This document shows positions 45,888 through 54,530 of a stretch of DNA of 64,000 nt, piece after piece. Position 1 is the first letter of the stretch. Each line of letters starts with the position of its first letter. Under the pieces are notes generated by a model. The model saw nothing but the letters and a program-made list of their open reading frames with translations. It did no database searches and was not told the DNA's origin. A program made the translations under genes and the position numbers. This DNA comes from Planctomycetaceae bacterium (GTDB lineage Bacteria; Planctomycetota; Planctomycetia; Planctomycetales; Planctomycetaceae): NCBI GenBank assembly GCA_021732415.1, contig JAKFVC010000065.1, positions 1 through 64,000 of the forward strand. The letters run 5' to 3'.

Positions 45888-46355
45888 CTAATGATGATGA
45901 CCCGCCAACGACTCGGAGTCGCGGCCGGGGTCGGCTGGCGGCTCGTACGAAGCCTCGCGCCGGGGTGCAGGGGCATCCGCCCCCCCGATTTCGTTGTCAA
46001 CTTCGTTGTCAACAATTTTTAAGTACTTGCCAGGGTTCTTTTTCACCGCGGTGACGCAGCTCTGACAGCAGACTTGAATGGTCTTCCCTGCCACCATGAC
46101 GGGAATCGGTGGTCCCATCGAACCCAGCTTCTCGCTCGTCACGGGACACGTCTGTTGGATCTTTCCACGTGGCGTGTCCTCAGCGGCGTGAGTCTGAAGC
46201 ATCTCATTGCGACGTGGCGGAACAGACTCGGCCGATGACGAAACTCGACAACTGCCATCTCGGCAACCCCTATCGCGTGATGACGCACATCCAACCGAGA
46301 TTGTGGCCATTGACGACAGGACCACGACGACTTGATACAACCTGAATCCGTTCAT
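45888..46355 (-). CDS. Lipoprotein with one TRASH-like CCxSC domain
   Basis: A protein of about 155 residues. The N-terminal signal ends SVGCASS, a lipobox. The domain is CPVTSEKLGSMGPP then IQVCCQSCVT. After the domain comes a Pro/Ala-rich tail ending in GHHH. Additional cysteines (RGCRDGSC) are near the mature N terminus. An upstream ATG at 46364 is too close to the GGGAG box; the ATG at 46355 is the better start, with a spacer of about 11. Paralogous to the neighbours. Confidence 0.7.
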   Translation of the reverse strand: MNGFRLYQVVVVLSSMATISVGCASSRDRGCRDGSCRVSSSAESVPPRRNEMLQTHAAEDTPRGKIQQTCPVTSEKLGSMGPPIPVMVAGKTIQVCCQSCVTAVKKNPGKYLKIVDNEVDNEIGGADAPAPRREASYEPPADPGRDSESLAGHHH

Positions 46356-46506
46356 GACAACCATCACTCCCTTGTTAAGATTGTTTCCTGATGGGTGTTT
46401 GAAATGCCTCACGAAAGCGGCTCCCCGGAGTGGAACCATGCGACTGACACATCGTTACCATCGGGCAACACAGGTGGCTGAGGAAACAATGTCTCCGGCG
46501 CTGTTG

Positions 46507-47376
46507 TTACTGACGCTTTACGTAATCCGCCGGTTGTTTGATTTCGTCCGGCGTTGCTTTCGCCGTCTTCACGAACTCATCCACGCACGGGGGGCAGCAG
46601 AATTCATAGGGTTTGCCACCCACAATCCAGGTGAACTGCGGATTGGCCTTGGTCTTGGTGACGGGACAGATCTTGTCACCCAGCTTGGGGAACATATCGT
46701 GCGACGATTTCAGCCCCTTGAACTTGTTCGTTGCAGTCACGGCGCCATTCGCCTTGATGTCTGCTTCCGTGTATTTCCCACCTGGCGTGAGATAAAGCTG
46801 TCTCTCGTCGTCGTCCGCAACCTTGTTGGGCATGCCTTGGTCGTGCTCCTCAGGAGTCGACTTGAAGCCCAACCGGAACCGCTCCCCAGAGATCAAGATG
46901 TTAGGAACCGTCACTTCAAGATTCAGACCCCACAAACCCTTCGGCAATGTGCCCACGAATTGCGAAGTTTGACCTTCGGCGTCACCTTCCTGCGGTTCCG
47001 ATGCGAGCGTGAACTGTTCTGCCATGGATTCGCCTTCGGCTTTCACGAAGCCTTTGAGCGTCTGCTTCTCGACGTCAATTACCCGTGATTCTTCCTTGCC
47101 CAGCGTGTAGAGCCGCAGCACGCCCCCCTTCTCGAACACCGCTTCCGCATGGTAACTGTCGCGTCCCAACGAGATCATGATCCCGCCGTGGATACCCGCT
47201 TTGTGCCCATGCTCTTCTGAATTTGCCGCTTTGGCTGAAGCGGACGCGACTGGAGGTGCAGTCGCGGTCGAGGGTAAAGAAGTTACCGCAGTCGAACTGC
47301 GTTCCACGCAACCGAGAATAAGAGCGATTCCGCCCAGTGCCAAACCACAGGCAATCCAAGCCTTTTTAGAAAACAT
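46507..47376 (-). CDS. Lipoprotein with C-terminal TRASH domain
   Basis: A protein of about 289 residues with an AAGGA box, a lipobox (ALILGC), a linker and a beta-rich domain of about 190 residues (HGGIMISLGRDSYHAEAVFE and nearby) that I do not recognise. The end contains ICPVTKTKANPQFTWIVGG and YEFCCPPCVDEF, a TRASH-like C-x22-CC-x2-C site. It is longer than the other members, suggesting a substrate- or partner-binding part fused to the metal site. Same direction and operon as the pump genes. Confidence 0.7.
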   Translation of the reverse strand: MFSKKAWIACGLALGGIALILGCVERSSTAVTSLPSTATAPPVASASAKAANSEEHGHKAGIHGGIMISLGRDSYHAEAVFEKGGVLRLYTLGKEESRVIDVEKQTLKGFVKAEGESMAEQFTLASEPQEGDAEGQTSQFVGTLPKGLWGLNLEVTVPNILISGERFRLGFKSTPEEHDQGMPNKVADDDERQLYLTPGGKYTEADIKANGAVTATNKFKGLKSSHDMFPKLGDKICPVTKTKANPQFTWIVGGKPYEFCCPPCVDEFVKTAKATPDEIKQPADYVKRQ

Positions 47377-47652
47377 GCTTCGATCCTTTCCGGCCCGCTC
47401 AGCGTGCCGATTCATGAAACCAATTGACCAAACAACGACAGCACGATGCCGCGGCGCGCGGACATCTGCATCGCGAAATAAGAGAAAGCTCAACCCAAAT
47501 CACCGTCGGAGAAGCGTTCCGATCAAACGTTGCCACCAGTTACGGGCAGCAAACATGATACTTTTCGGAATGCTATGGTTGAGCAGATAAGAGCTGCCGA
47601 AATCCGCTGGTTCCGACCCTTGGTCGAGAATCACGAATCGGCGATGTGGCGA

Positions 47653-48117
47653 TTAGCACTGCCACGAATGGAGAGCGACGCGGATCTCTCGACCCGATCG
47701 TGTCGCAGGCGGTGTCTCGTCAGGATGCACCACCATCGAGAAAAAGTCGTCAGTCTCAAGCACTAGAGGTGCGGCGAGATTTCGACAGACGTCATCCAAC
47801 CAGGAGCGAGATTGCTCGCCTACGACGTCAACACGCTGAGCCGGAACTCCGTTACAGAGGCTTTTCTCACACCTGCAACGCTCGGCCGGTACTTTCGGAA
47901 CAAGCTGCCGCGCTTCCGGCTGTGATTCGTCCGGCTGCACGTCAATGGTGCTTCCAAATTGATCTTTACAGCAACTGAGCCGCAAAACATCCTTGGATTC
48001 ACTCAACCCACCCCATGATGCGACCTTCGACGCGATACGTGCGAATGTGCAGCAGCACGGGTTCGGTCCCGTGAGTGACAGCAATAGCATGTGGGTGACG
48101 AGGAGGTAACGAAACAT
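47653..48117 (-). CDS. Small secreted Cys-rich protein
   Basis: A 154-residue protein starting with a hydrophobic signal (YLLVTHMLLLSLTG) and then PNPCCCTFARIA, LSCCKDQFG and RCRCEKSLC, about eleven cysteines in all. It has the look of a periplasmic metal-binding protein and is the first gene of the minus-strand group that runs into the TRASH and RND genes. No family is recognised. A palindromic element 42 bases upstream (48159-48174) might control it. Confidence 0.55.
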   Translation of the reverse strand: MFRYLLVTHMLLLSLTGPNPCCCTFARIASKVASWGGLSESKDVLRLSCCKDQFGSTIDVQPDESQPEARQLVPKVPAERCRCEKSLCNGVPAQRVDVVGEQSRSWLDDVCRNLAAPLVLETDDFFSMVVHPDETPPATRSGREIRVALHSWQC

Positions 48118-48463
48118 GGTCGCTTGCAGAATCTTTATCTAGTTCGATTTTCGACAACTCGATAATTATATCGACATCCCCGTTTTATGTAATCATCAGT
48201 TTTTCTGAGGAGACCATGATTTGTCAGGTCGATCGCTTTGAGTGACGCTGGGATGACGTACTAACACATTTCCTGTAAATCACTTGCGAAAGAATGCACG
48301 ACGTGCCGGGAAACGCGTCAAAGTTTTGTTGGGCGGTATTGTGAGGTGTCACCTGGAGGCTCGACAGTCTTCAGACCGTGGACATTCTGTCGCATTGGCT
48401 CAGTGCCACTTTTGTGCTTGCCAAGGTTGATGATCGCATTGATTCGCCGGAGCCCGAATTAAG
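48118..48463. promoter_or_regulatory. Upstream control region of the metal operon
   Basis: About 350 bases without a gene. It holds the 16-base palindrome at 48159-48174 and several other TCGA half-sites nearby (48143 to 48174). The leftward operon starting at 48117 is expected to begin here. No -35/-10 pair was identified with confidence. Confidence 0.4.
48159..48174. promoter_or_regulatory. Palindrome TCGATA-ATTA-TATCGA, candidate operator
   Basis: A perfect 6-base inverted repeat around a 4-base centre, in an AT-rich patch just upstream of the Cys-rich gene that starts the leftward operon. Additional TCGA copies are spaced at about 8-12 bases upstream (TTCGATTTTCGACAAC). This is the form expected for a dimeric repressor site. 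No known metal-sensor box was matched. Confidence 0.4.
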
Positions 48464-49273
48464 TCATTTGGGAGAATGCACATGCCCGGTCAGGGCACTG
48501 CGATCATTCGAGCCAGTCAGAACCTTCCGTTGTTCATCAGTGAGTAATTTAACTGCTTCACCCACTGACTCGATGAATGCCAGCCGTTGTTCGCCACGCA
48601 GTTTTTCGATGGCTTCCACTTTCGCCTGGATTTGGGCGAGATCCGGCTCATTGATTCCAGTCAACTCCCAGAGTTGTTGCTCAGCCTCATCGATGTTTCG
48701 CTGGGCCGTCGATCTGCTCAGCAGCGACTTCTGTTTCAGGCGGTTGAGTGCCACTTGTTGCTTGATCGTCATTGCGATGTGCTCCGCATGGTTCAGGAAG
48801 AACCCCGTCGCACCAATATGATAGAGACGCGACAGACCCGGAATACCGGGGAGCGCAGAAGACGCGGCGATGACCCATTCCCCGTTTGTCGCACCGGCAC
48901 CGGCCTGCATTGCCATCTGTTCGGGCATCGGGCGCGATTGCCCGGCCATGGACTGTGACAACTTGTCATGCCCCATGCCAGCGTGGCCGCTCACCTTCTC
49001 CAGGTGTGCCGGCGGAGGCTGCGGCGTACCAGCAGGCTTCTGCGACTTCAATTGGCCGCTTTGAGATTCATGCGTGTCGGCATGTCCCATCGCCGCATGA
49101 CCATCTCCGCTTGATTTTTTCGGGCTCCTGGCGTCGTCCTGTGTCATTTTGCCATGATCGTGCCCGGTCCCTACAGGCGATTCATCGCGGAAGTAGGCGA
49201 CGAGCAGTGCGGCGGACACGATCAAGATCACCATGACGGCGAGGAATGCTTTGAGATTGACGAGTGGTTCCAT
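48464..49273 (-). CDS. CpxP/CnrR-like metal resistance protein
   Basis: A protein of about 269 residues. An N-terminal membrane helix (LKAFLAVMVILIVSAALLVA) anchors it, followed by a His/Met-rich linker (HGKMTQDD, HAAMGHAD, GHAGMGHDK) and a helical domain of about 130 residues with NHAEHIAMTIKQQVALNRLK and LTDEQRKVL, the LTxxQ type motif of Spy/CpxP/CnrR periplasmic proteins. It probably senses metal or protects envelope proteins. It starts 14 bases after the stop of the flavoprotein gene, and is paralogous to the gene at 50725-51609. Confidence 0.7.
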   Translation of the reverse strand: MEPLVNLKAFLAVMVILIVSAALLVAYFRDESPVGTGHDHGKMTQDDARSPKKSSGDGHAAMGHADTHESQSGQLKSQKPAGTPQPPPAHLEKVSGHAGMGHDKLSQSMAGQSRPMPEQMAMQAGAGATNGEWVIAASSALPGIPGLSRLYHIGATGFFLNHAEHIAMTIKQQVALNRLKQKSLLSRSTAQRNIDEAEQQLWELTGINEPDLAQIQAKVEAIEKLRGEQRLAFIESVGEAVKLLTDEQRKVLTGSNDRSALTGHVHSPK

Positions 49274-49287
49274 GAGCCATTGACAAG

Positions 49288-50628
49288 TTAGAGGTCGAAA
49301 CGTTCGAAATGAATACGTCTGGCGGGGACGCGGGCCTTCCGCAAGGTCTGAATGGTTTGCTGCGTGAACATCGATGGCCCGCACACATAGAAGGCGCGCG
49401 GCGCTAGCTCCGGGCCGGCACAGCGTTTGATGTGTTCATCGTTCAACCGGCCGCGCTCACCCTCCCACGCGTCCGACGGCTTGCTCAGCACATGCACGAC
49501 TTTGAGTGAGGTGGCGCCAGCACGTTCCATGTCGGCCAGCTCGTCACGGAAAGCGATGTCTTCCTCGCGGGTGTTGGCGTAGAGCAGGATCACACTCCGC
49601 TCCGCACGCGTATCGCGAATATGCCGAAGCATGCTCATCAGCGGCGTAATTCCGATGCCCGCGGCGATGAAGACAAGTTCGCGCTCATGGGGATGCAACA
49701 CATAGGAGAAACGCCCATACGGCCCATCGACGAGTGCGGTGTCGCCGGGGTGAGTCTTGCCGATCGAGACGGTGAAGTCACCGGATTCCTTGATCGTCGA
49801 ACAGAGGACGCCGGGCGCGGTCGGGCTGGAAGAGATCGTCCAGGGATGCTCTTCGACCGGCAGGTTCGGAGCGCGTTGAAAGGTGAGGAAGTGGAACTGT
49901 CCGGGCAAATAATCAAAACGCGGAACTCCTTCAGGCGGGACAAGGGTAATGGTCCAGACGCCTTCCGCCTCGCGGCGAACTTCTGTGACCTGGTAAGGAT
50001 ATCGACGGAGCAGAACCGGGCGCAGGACGCGATGCCGAAAATAGCTGGCGACCGCCGTGAGCAGCAGCGCGGCCCAGAGCGTTTTCATCCACGGGAGCTG
50101 CAGATCGCCGCCCGCCTTCCAGCTATGGTAAAAGCCGAGCGGGAGGATCAGTACTGCACCAAGATTGTGAACGAAACGCCAGGTTTCATAATTCATCTTG
50201 ACGACCAACCGGAAGGTTGCCAGCCAGACATGGACGAGTATGATCAGGAGTGCGATTCGCCCCAGCCAAATGTGCCAGATCACTTGCGGTCCGAAGATGA
50301 GCGACCATTCGTTTCCGCCGAGTGCCAGGAGCATGGGGTGCGAGAGCAACAGCAGCGAGGCGATCACCGCCATCGCCTTATGGAAATAAAACAGGACATT
50401 CAGCCCGAAGGGACGCTCGACCCAAGGGAATCGCGCAGAGACTACGAATTGCAGGGCGAGGATCGTGAATCCCACCAGAGCCAGATTCTTACCGACGGTG
50501 AAGACAAAGCCGTGATCGGTCATTGGCCTGGCAAATCGCACCAAGAGGAGCGGTGACAGCACAATAACTCCATAAAGCAGCATGCATACCGCAGCTCCTA
50601 TCCGTCCGCTCCTTTGGTGCTTCGTCAT
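49288..50628 (-). CDS. Ferric-reductase-like membrane flavoprotein
   Basis: A protein of about 446 residues with six or so membrane helices (residues about 10-200) of the ferric reductase/NOX type, with histidines for two hemes (FYFHKAM, LLLSHPM, IWHIWLG, ILVHVWL), then a soluble FAD domain (HPWTISSSPT, which replaces the common RxYS/T) and NAD(P)H domain (FIAAGIGITPLMSML and FYVCGPSMFT). It transfers electrons from NAD(P)H across the membrane, usually to Fe(III), Cu(II) or oxygen. It is a second redox route besides the reductase/cytochrome cassette at 20-24 kb. The start is uncertain: ATG at 50628, no clear ribosome binding site. Confidence 0.8.
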   Translation of the reverse strand: MTKHQRSGRIGAAVCMLLYGVIVLSPLLLVRFARPMTDHGFVFTVGKNLALVGFTILALQFVVSARFPWVERPFGLNVLFYFHKAMAVIASLLLLSHPMLLALGGNEWSLIFGPQVIWHIWLGRIALLIILVHVWLATFRLVVKMNYETWRFVHNLGAVLILPLGFYHSWKAGGDLQLPWMKTLWAALLLTAVASYFRHRVLRPVLLRRYPYQVTEVRREAEGVWTITLVPPEGVPRFDYLPGQFHFLTFQRAPNLPVEEHPWTISSSPTAPGVLCSTIKESGDFTVSIGKTHPGDTALVDGPYGRFSYVLHPHERELVFIAAGIGITPLMSMLRHIRDTRAERSVILLYANTREEDIAFRDELADMERAGATSLKVVHVLSKPSDAWEGERGRLNDEHIKRCAGPELAPRAFYVCGPSMFTQQTIQTLRKARVPARRIHFERFDL

Positions 50629-50724
50629 AAGAAAGTCGCAGACTTGTGTTGTGCCCTTGCGCAATTCCGATGCGTTTCACGATGAACGATGCACCGGCTG
50701 AAAACTCACTGTCAGCACATTCCC

Positions 50725-51609
50725 TTACTTCTCAGAGGGCACGTCGTCCTGAGCGGCTCTTGTCTCCTTCAACCCCAGGAGAACTTCGCGCTGCTCCTCT
50801 GTCAGCACCTTAGTGCCTTCGGCGACAGACCGGATAAACGCCATTCGTTGCTCACCCCGCAGTTTTTCGATGGACTCCACTTTGGTCTGGATCAGAACGA
50901 GATCTGGTTCATCCACGCCGGTCAACTCCCACAGTTGTTGCTCGGCCTCATCGATTTTCCGCTGAGCGGTTGCCTTATTGAGCAAAGCCTTCTGTTTGAT
51001 AACATTGAGCATCGCCTGTTGCTTAGTCATGAGTGCGATGTGCTCTGCGTGGTCGAGGAAATGCCCGGTTGCACCGACGTGATAGAGGTGCGAGATGCCT
51101 GGGACGCCGGGTTGCGACGATGCCCGCTTCATTTCACTCATGCGTTTCATGCTCGCGGATTCTGCTCCCGCAGTAGCCCCCATCCCCATCAAGTCCTTAA
51201 CCGCTGGCCTCATCCCCATCATATCGACATCATCGTTCATGACATGCCCACCGGCCGACGAACCAGGCATCGTCATCGAGTCGGCGTCCGTTTTATCCGC
51301 GGGCATCTCTTTCATCCCGGGCATGCCCTGCTTCCGGCCGCGATTATAGTCTTCAAACCACCACGCCGATGGCTTCGGGCCACCCATGGCACCCATCTCG
51401 TGCTTAGGACTACCCATTTTGCTCATGTCGTGCTTCTGCTCGCCATAAGATTGCTTGTCCTTCTGCTGCGTGGGGGCATCAGCCTGATGTATGTGCTTCG
51501 ATTTGTCCTGCGCTGTGCAGTTTAATGGCCAGCCCAAGCTGAGTGCCAGCAGCGCGCCGCCAATCAGGACGATAACGCTCGACATGGCTAACTGTTCGGA
51601 GGTCTGCAT
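50725..51609 (-). CDS. CpxP/CnrR-like Met/His-rich metal protein
   Basis: A protein of about 294 residues with an AAGGA box. After a signal peptide (VIVLIGGALLALSLGWPLNC) is a His/Met/Lys-rich linker (KHDMSKMGSPKHEMGAMGG) and then the same helical domain as the protein at 48464-49273: NHAEHIAM in one, DHAEHIALMTKQQAM in the other, and LTEEQREVL. The first 60 residues, and even the upstream leader, resemble those of the Met-rich protein at 17794-18693 on the other strand. Probable periplasmic metal sensor or chaperone. Confidence 0.7.
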   Translation of the reverse strand: MQTSEQLAMSSVIVLIGGALLALSLGWPLNCTAQDKSKHIHQADAPTQQKDKQSYGEQKHDMSKMGSPKHEMGAMGGPKPSAWWFEDYNRGRKQGMPGMKEMPADKTDADSMTMPGSSAGGHVMNDDVDMMGMRPAVKDLMGMGATAGAESASMKRMSEMKRASSQPGVPGISHLYHVGATGHFLDHAEHIALMTKQQAMLNVIKQKALLNKATAQRKIDEAEQQLWELTGVDEPDLVLIQTKVESIEKLRGEQRMAFIRSVAEGTKVLTEEQREVLLGLKETRAAQDDVPSEK

Positions 51610-52173
51610 GGCTTTGATCCTTTTTGTGGGTCGTATTTGCGATTCCATCCCAGGAAGGAGGAGCCGATACTGGGATGGCAGAGTCGAACTTTCGGCGACT
51701 CTCAGCACGTGTGTTGCGACGAGCAGTTGACACTGGGATCCAACACACCGTTCTTCTCAGCCAGCACCTTCGGTAATAGAGGCATTGGCCTCTAAACCGC
51801 ACAAATCCTGTCACCATTGGCGGTCGAAGACCAAATAGGCAGGAGAATGGACTCCAAATGTGGTGGAGACCTCGATCAAAGCAATTCGCCTCAGCAATCT
51901 TGGCCCATTAGCTGACTCGCAACGTGTCGGTCGGTATGTCCGTCAGGACACCCGCGACTGGAATGCCCTCTCCCAGTCAGCACCTTGTCAATTTGACATT
52001 ACCGTAGTCGATCTGACAACTCCAATTCTGCACCAACGTCTTTACACCACGCAAAAGCGGGTGTTTTACGTGGCCTTGTCAACTTTGTGAGATTCGGCAC
52101 ATCAAGTGCGTCTGGAAGGAACGGCTCGGTAATATCGCCGGGAATCGAAATCAAATGCGAGGATGGGACCAAA
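51610..52173. promoter_or_regulatory. Divergent intergenic region
   Basis: About 560 bases between the divergent genes at 50725-51609 and 52174-52494. It should contain promoters in both directions. A hairpin is present at 52047-52073. Otherwise nothing is recognised. Confidence 0.4.
52047..52073 (+). other. Imperfect hairpin in divergent region
   Basis: CCACGCAAAA at 52047-52056 pairs with TTTTACGTGG at 52064-52073, with one mismatch and a 7-base loop. It lies about 100 bases before the plus-strand Gly/Tyr-rich gene. It might act as an mRNA leader structure or a terminator; no T-tract follows it. Confidence 0.35.
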
Positions 52174-52494
52174 ATGAAGCGAATTTCAATGATTGCAGCG
52201 TTGGCAATGTTTTTGGCCGTGGGAGTGGCGGGTTCGGCGAGCGCCAATAACGGCTATAACAATTACGGGTATTCGGGCTACGGTTCGTACGGATCCAATT
52301 TCTCTCACCATAGCAATTACGGGTATTCCGGATTTTCTCCAGGTCACGGCCCAGGCGCCTATTATGGATCCGGCTATGGCAGTTACGGATCTGGTGCGTA
52401 CGGGTACGGCGGCCATGGATCTAGTAGTGGGTACGGCGGTTACGGATACGGGCACGGTGGACACGGTTATTCAGGCCATGGACGGCGCTGGTAA
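52174..52494 (+). CDS. Secreted Gly/Tyr-rich protein
   Basis: A protein of about 106 residues: a signal peptide ending VAGSASAN and then only Gly, Tyr, Ser and His in short motifs (SGYGSYGSNFSHHSNYGYSG). It is of the same type as the protein at 37145-37534 on the other strand. There is a purine-rich box (AGGATGGGA) before the ATG at 52174. No enzyme function expected; it may bind metal or form an extracellular coat. Confidence 0.6.
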   Translation: MKRISMIAALAMFLAVGVAGSASANNGYNNYGYSGYGSYGSNFSHHSNYGYSGFSPGHGPGAYYGSGYGSYGSGAYGYGGHGSSSGYGGYGYGHGGHGYSGHGRRW

Positions 52495-53195
52495 GGACAT
52501 GGCACCCCCGGATATTTTGAAGGTCGCGGTGCGGACTATCGGATTAATACGTCGGATTAATACGTCTCGCTTCGGACTGTGTTCGGGCATTAACCTTAGA
52601 GATGGTTCGGTCCGCTGCTTGGCGGAGAGTTGCCAAGCGACGGGTCGAAAAACTATCGTCAGGAGGCAAGCCGACTCGGACTTTCACGCCAATTGGTATT
52701 GTCTCCCATGATCTTTTTGTCTCTCGGTTCGCATGATGATTGGCGCACAATCCCGGTGGCAAAACGCAAAAGACGTACGAGGCCAGCGACACTCCTCGAC
52801 CAAAACGACGACAAGTCCACGTCCCTCACCGCAGTGAGTTCGATTCCGTAAGCAAGGTCCATGTCCACGGTTTGTTGCAAGCCGCGCTCGAGGCCCGTCC
52901 ACAGTTCTGGAGCGGCGGCGATGAGGCTGGCGTTGGCCTGGGACTCGGCGTCCGTATCCTCAAATGGTACACATGATGCAACCGGCGCATGGCATGATGC
53001 GGAGAGTGGATTGAGGAAACTCATGATCAGCAAACCACAGGCTGGGACTACCCGCGAGAGCGAGAATGTGCGGCGGCCCGCTAAGATAAAGTTGCTGCAT
53101 TTGCCGTTCCAGGTACTGGCGGTGTTGCTAACCGATGGTGATAATCTGTCGGGTGAAGGAACCCGCGGATATGCAGAATGTACGGAGTTGATTGA
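52495..53195. other. Gene-free stretch
   Basis: About 700 bases. Open frames here (such as one from 53023 that would overlap the next gene) have weak composition. One segment on the plus strand, AALEARPQFWSGGDEAGVG near 52890-52945, looks protein-like but no start or family was found; it may be the remnant of a gene. Confidence 0.35.
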
Positions 53196-54464
53196 ATGGC
53201 GCTATCGCTGGACGACATGCGAACGCTCGCAGGCCGTTATAAATCCGATTCTGAATCGGTTTACAACACTTGGTTCATTGACAGCCCAGTGAGGTTGAAG
53301 GCGTTTCGGTCGATCCGTTGTGGCGTGCAAGAAATTGTGCGCTGCATTCGGGATGGGACGTTTGGCAACGACTTTCGCGGCTCGCCGCTCGAAACAGTGC
53401 TCGACAGCATCACCGAGCAAAAACAAGTATTCGACGGAGCCGCTCACCCGTTTTACTGGAAACCCAAGCTGCGAATTCCTGACATTTATGAAAATGAGGA
53501 GAACAAGCGGGCTTTCGGTCAGTTTTTGGAGCGGTGCCTCGCGACGACAGACGAAGATCGCATCCTACGCGAGATCCACGAACTCGACCGGCTGCGAATC
53601 AAGGGACTCGGCCCGGCTGTGGCCAATATCTTGTATTTTCTGCACCCGACATCGTTTCCGCCGTTCAATACAGCCATCTTGCGGGGCTTCAATGCGCTAT
53701 TTGAAGACTCGAAGAAGCTCGGATCGTGGACCGAATACCTGGGAATGAGAGACGTGATCCTCAACACGAACCTCCAACTCAGCTCACTTCTGTCAAAAGA
53801 CTTGGGAGCCCTGTCCGGATTGCTATTCGATACTGGTGTTGGAAAGCTGGTCGTAGACGCCAATTGGTCCGAAGCGCTCGCGCGAGAACGAAAGAGCATC
53901 GAGAAAGTCTCGCTGAAGCGCCACGCGGAGGTCCAGCAAGACATCCGCGAGGAAAACGAGCACCTCAAGATTCAATACCTCTTGACGAAGATTGGCCGCG
54001 CGCTGGGGTATCAAGTCCATGTCGCGTCCAACGACCGCGGCAAAGTCTATGACGGTCAGTCACTGGCCGAAATGTCGCTCCCGGCCTTGCCGCACTTGAG
54101 CTTGGCTGAAGACGTAGCACAGACGGTCGCATTGATCGATGTGTTGTGGTTGAGTTCAGATGCGAGCACTGTCGTGTGTGCCTTTGAAGTGGAAAAAAGT
54201 ACGTCGATTTACTCAGGCATCCTGCGGCTAATCGATCTTGTACACTCGATGGACGGTCAGTCCTCAAATGCTTTTCTTGTGGCCCCCGACAGTCGCGAGA
54301 AGGAGATTCAAGCCCAACTCCACCGTCCCGCATTCGCGGACTTGGGAAAGCTCAATTTGCGTTACATTCTTTTCTCGGAATTATGCGAGCACTGTGCAGG
54401 ACTGTGCAAATTCGGGGAGGATCACCGAGCACTGTTGAAGATCGCCAAAGGAAGGGAGGGATGA
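53196..54464 (+). CDS. Putative HhH-PD-(D/E)XK nuclease
   Basis: A 422-residue soluble protein with a GGAG box 8 nt before the ATG. Residues 131-160 carry a helix-hairpin-helix DNA-binding motif (RIKGLGPAVANILYFLHP). Further on, about 313-350, is LIDVLW then CAFEVEKSTSIYSGILRLID, which looks like a PD-(D/E)XK nuclease core (D315, E331, E333, K334). Between them is a coiled segment. The combination resembles type II restriction enzymes or DNA repair nucleases. No methyltransferase, helicase or other partner is next to it, so a solitary nuclease is the best guess. Composition is somewhat unlike the metal genes around. Confidence 0.5.
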   Translation: MALSLDDMRTLAGRYKSDSESVYNTWFIDSPVRLKAFRSIRCGVQEIVRCIRDGTFGNDFRGSPLETVLDSITEQKQVFDGAAHPFYWKPKLRIPDIYENEENKRAFGQFLERCLATTDEDRILREIHELDRLRIKGLGPAVANILYFLHPTSFPPFNTAILRGFNALFEDSKKLGSWTEYLGMRDVILNTNLQLSSLLSKDLGALSGLLFDTGVGKLVVDANWSEALARERKSIEKVSLKRHAEVQQDIREENEHLKIQYLLTKIGRALGYQVHVASNDRGKVYDGQSLAEMSLPALPHLSLAEDVAQTVALIDVLWLSSDASTVVCAFEVEKSTSIYSGILRLIDLVHSMDGQSSNAFLVAPDSREKEIQAQLHRPAFADLGKLNLRYILFSELCEHCAGLCKFGEDHRALLKIAKGREG

Positions 54465-54530
54465 CTTCGCCGCTGATCCGTACCAGACAGACACCCGGTT
54501 GATTGCTACTCATCGACGGATTGCGTGATT

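Noticed and set aside
49621-50556. Plus-strand frame of 311 codons opposite the flavoprotein gene
   Set aside because: Antisense shadow with unusual Asp/Arg/Gln content; the minus-strand gene has clear FAD and NAD motifs.
52861-53292. Plus-strand frame overlapping the nuclease start (with an internal ATG at 53023 and a GAGG box)
   Set aside because: Composition is poor, no family is recognised and it overlaps the better-supported nuclease gene by about 100 bases.
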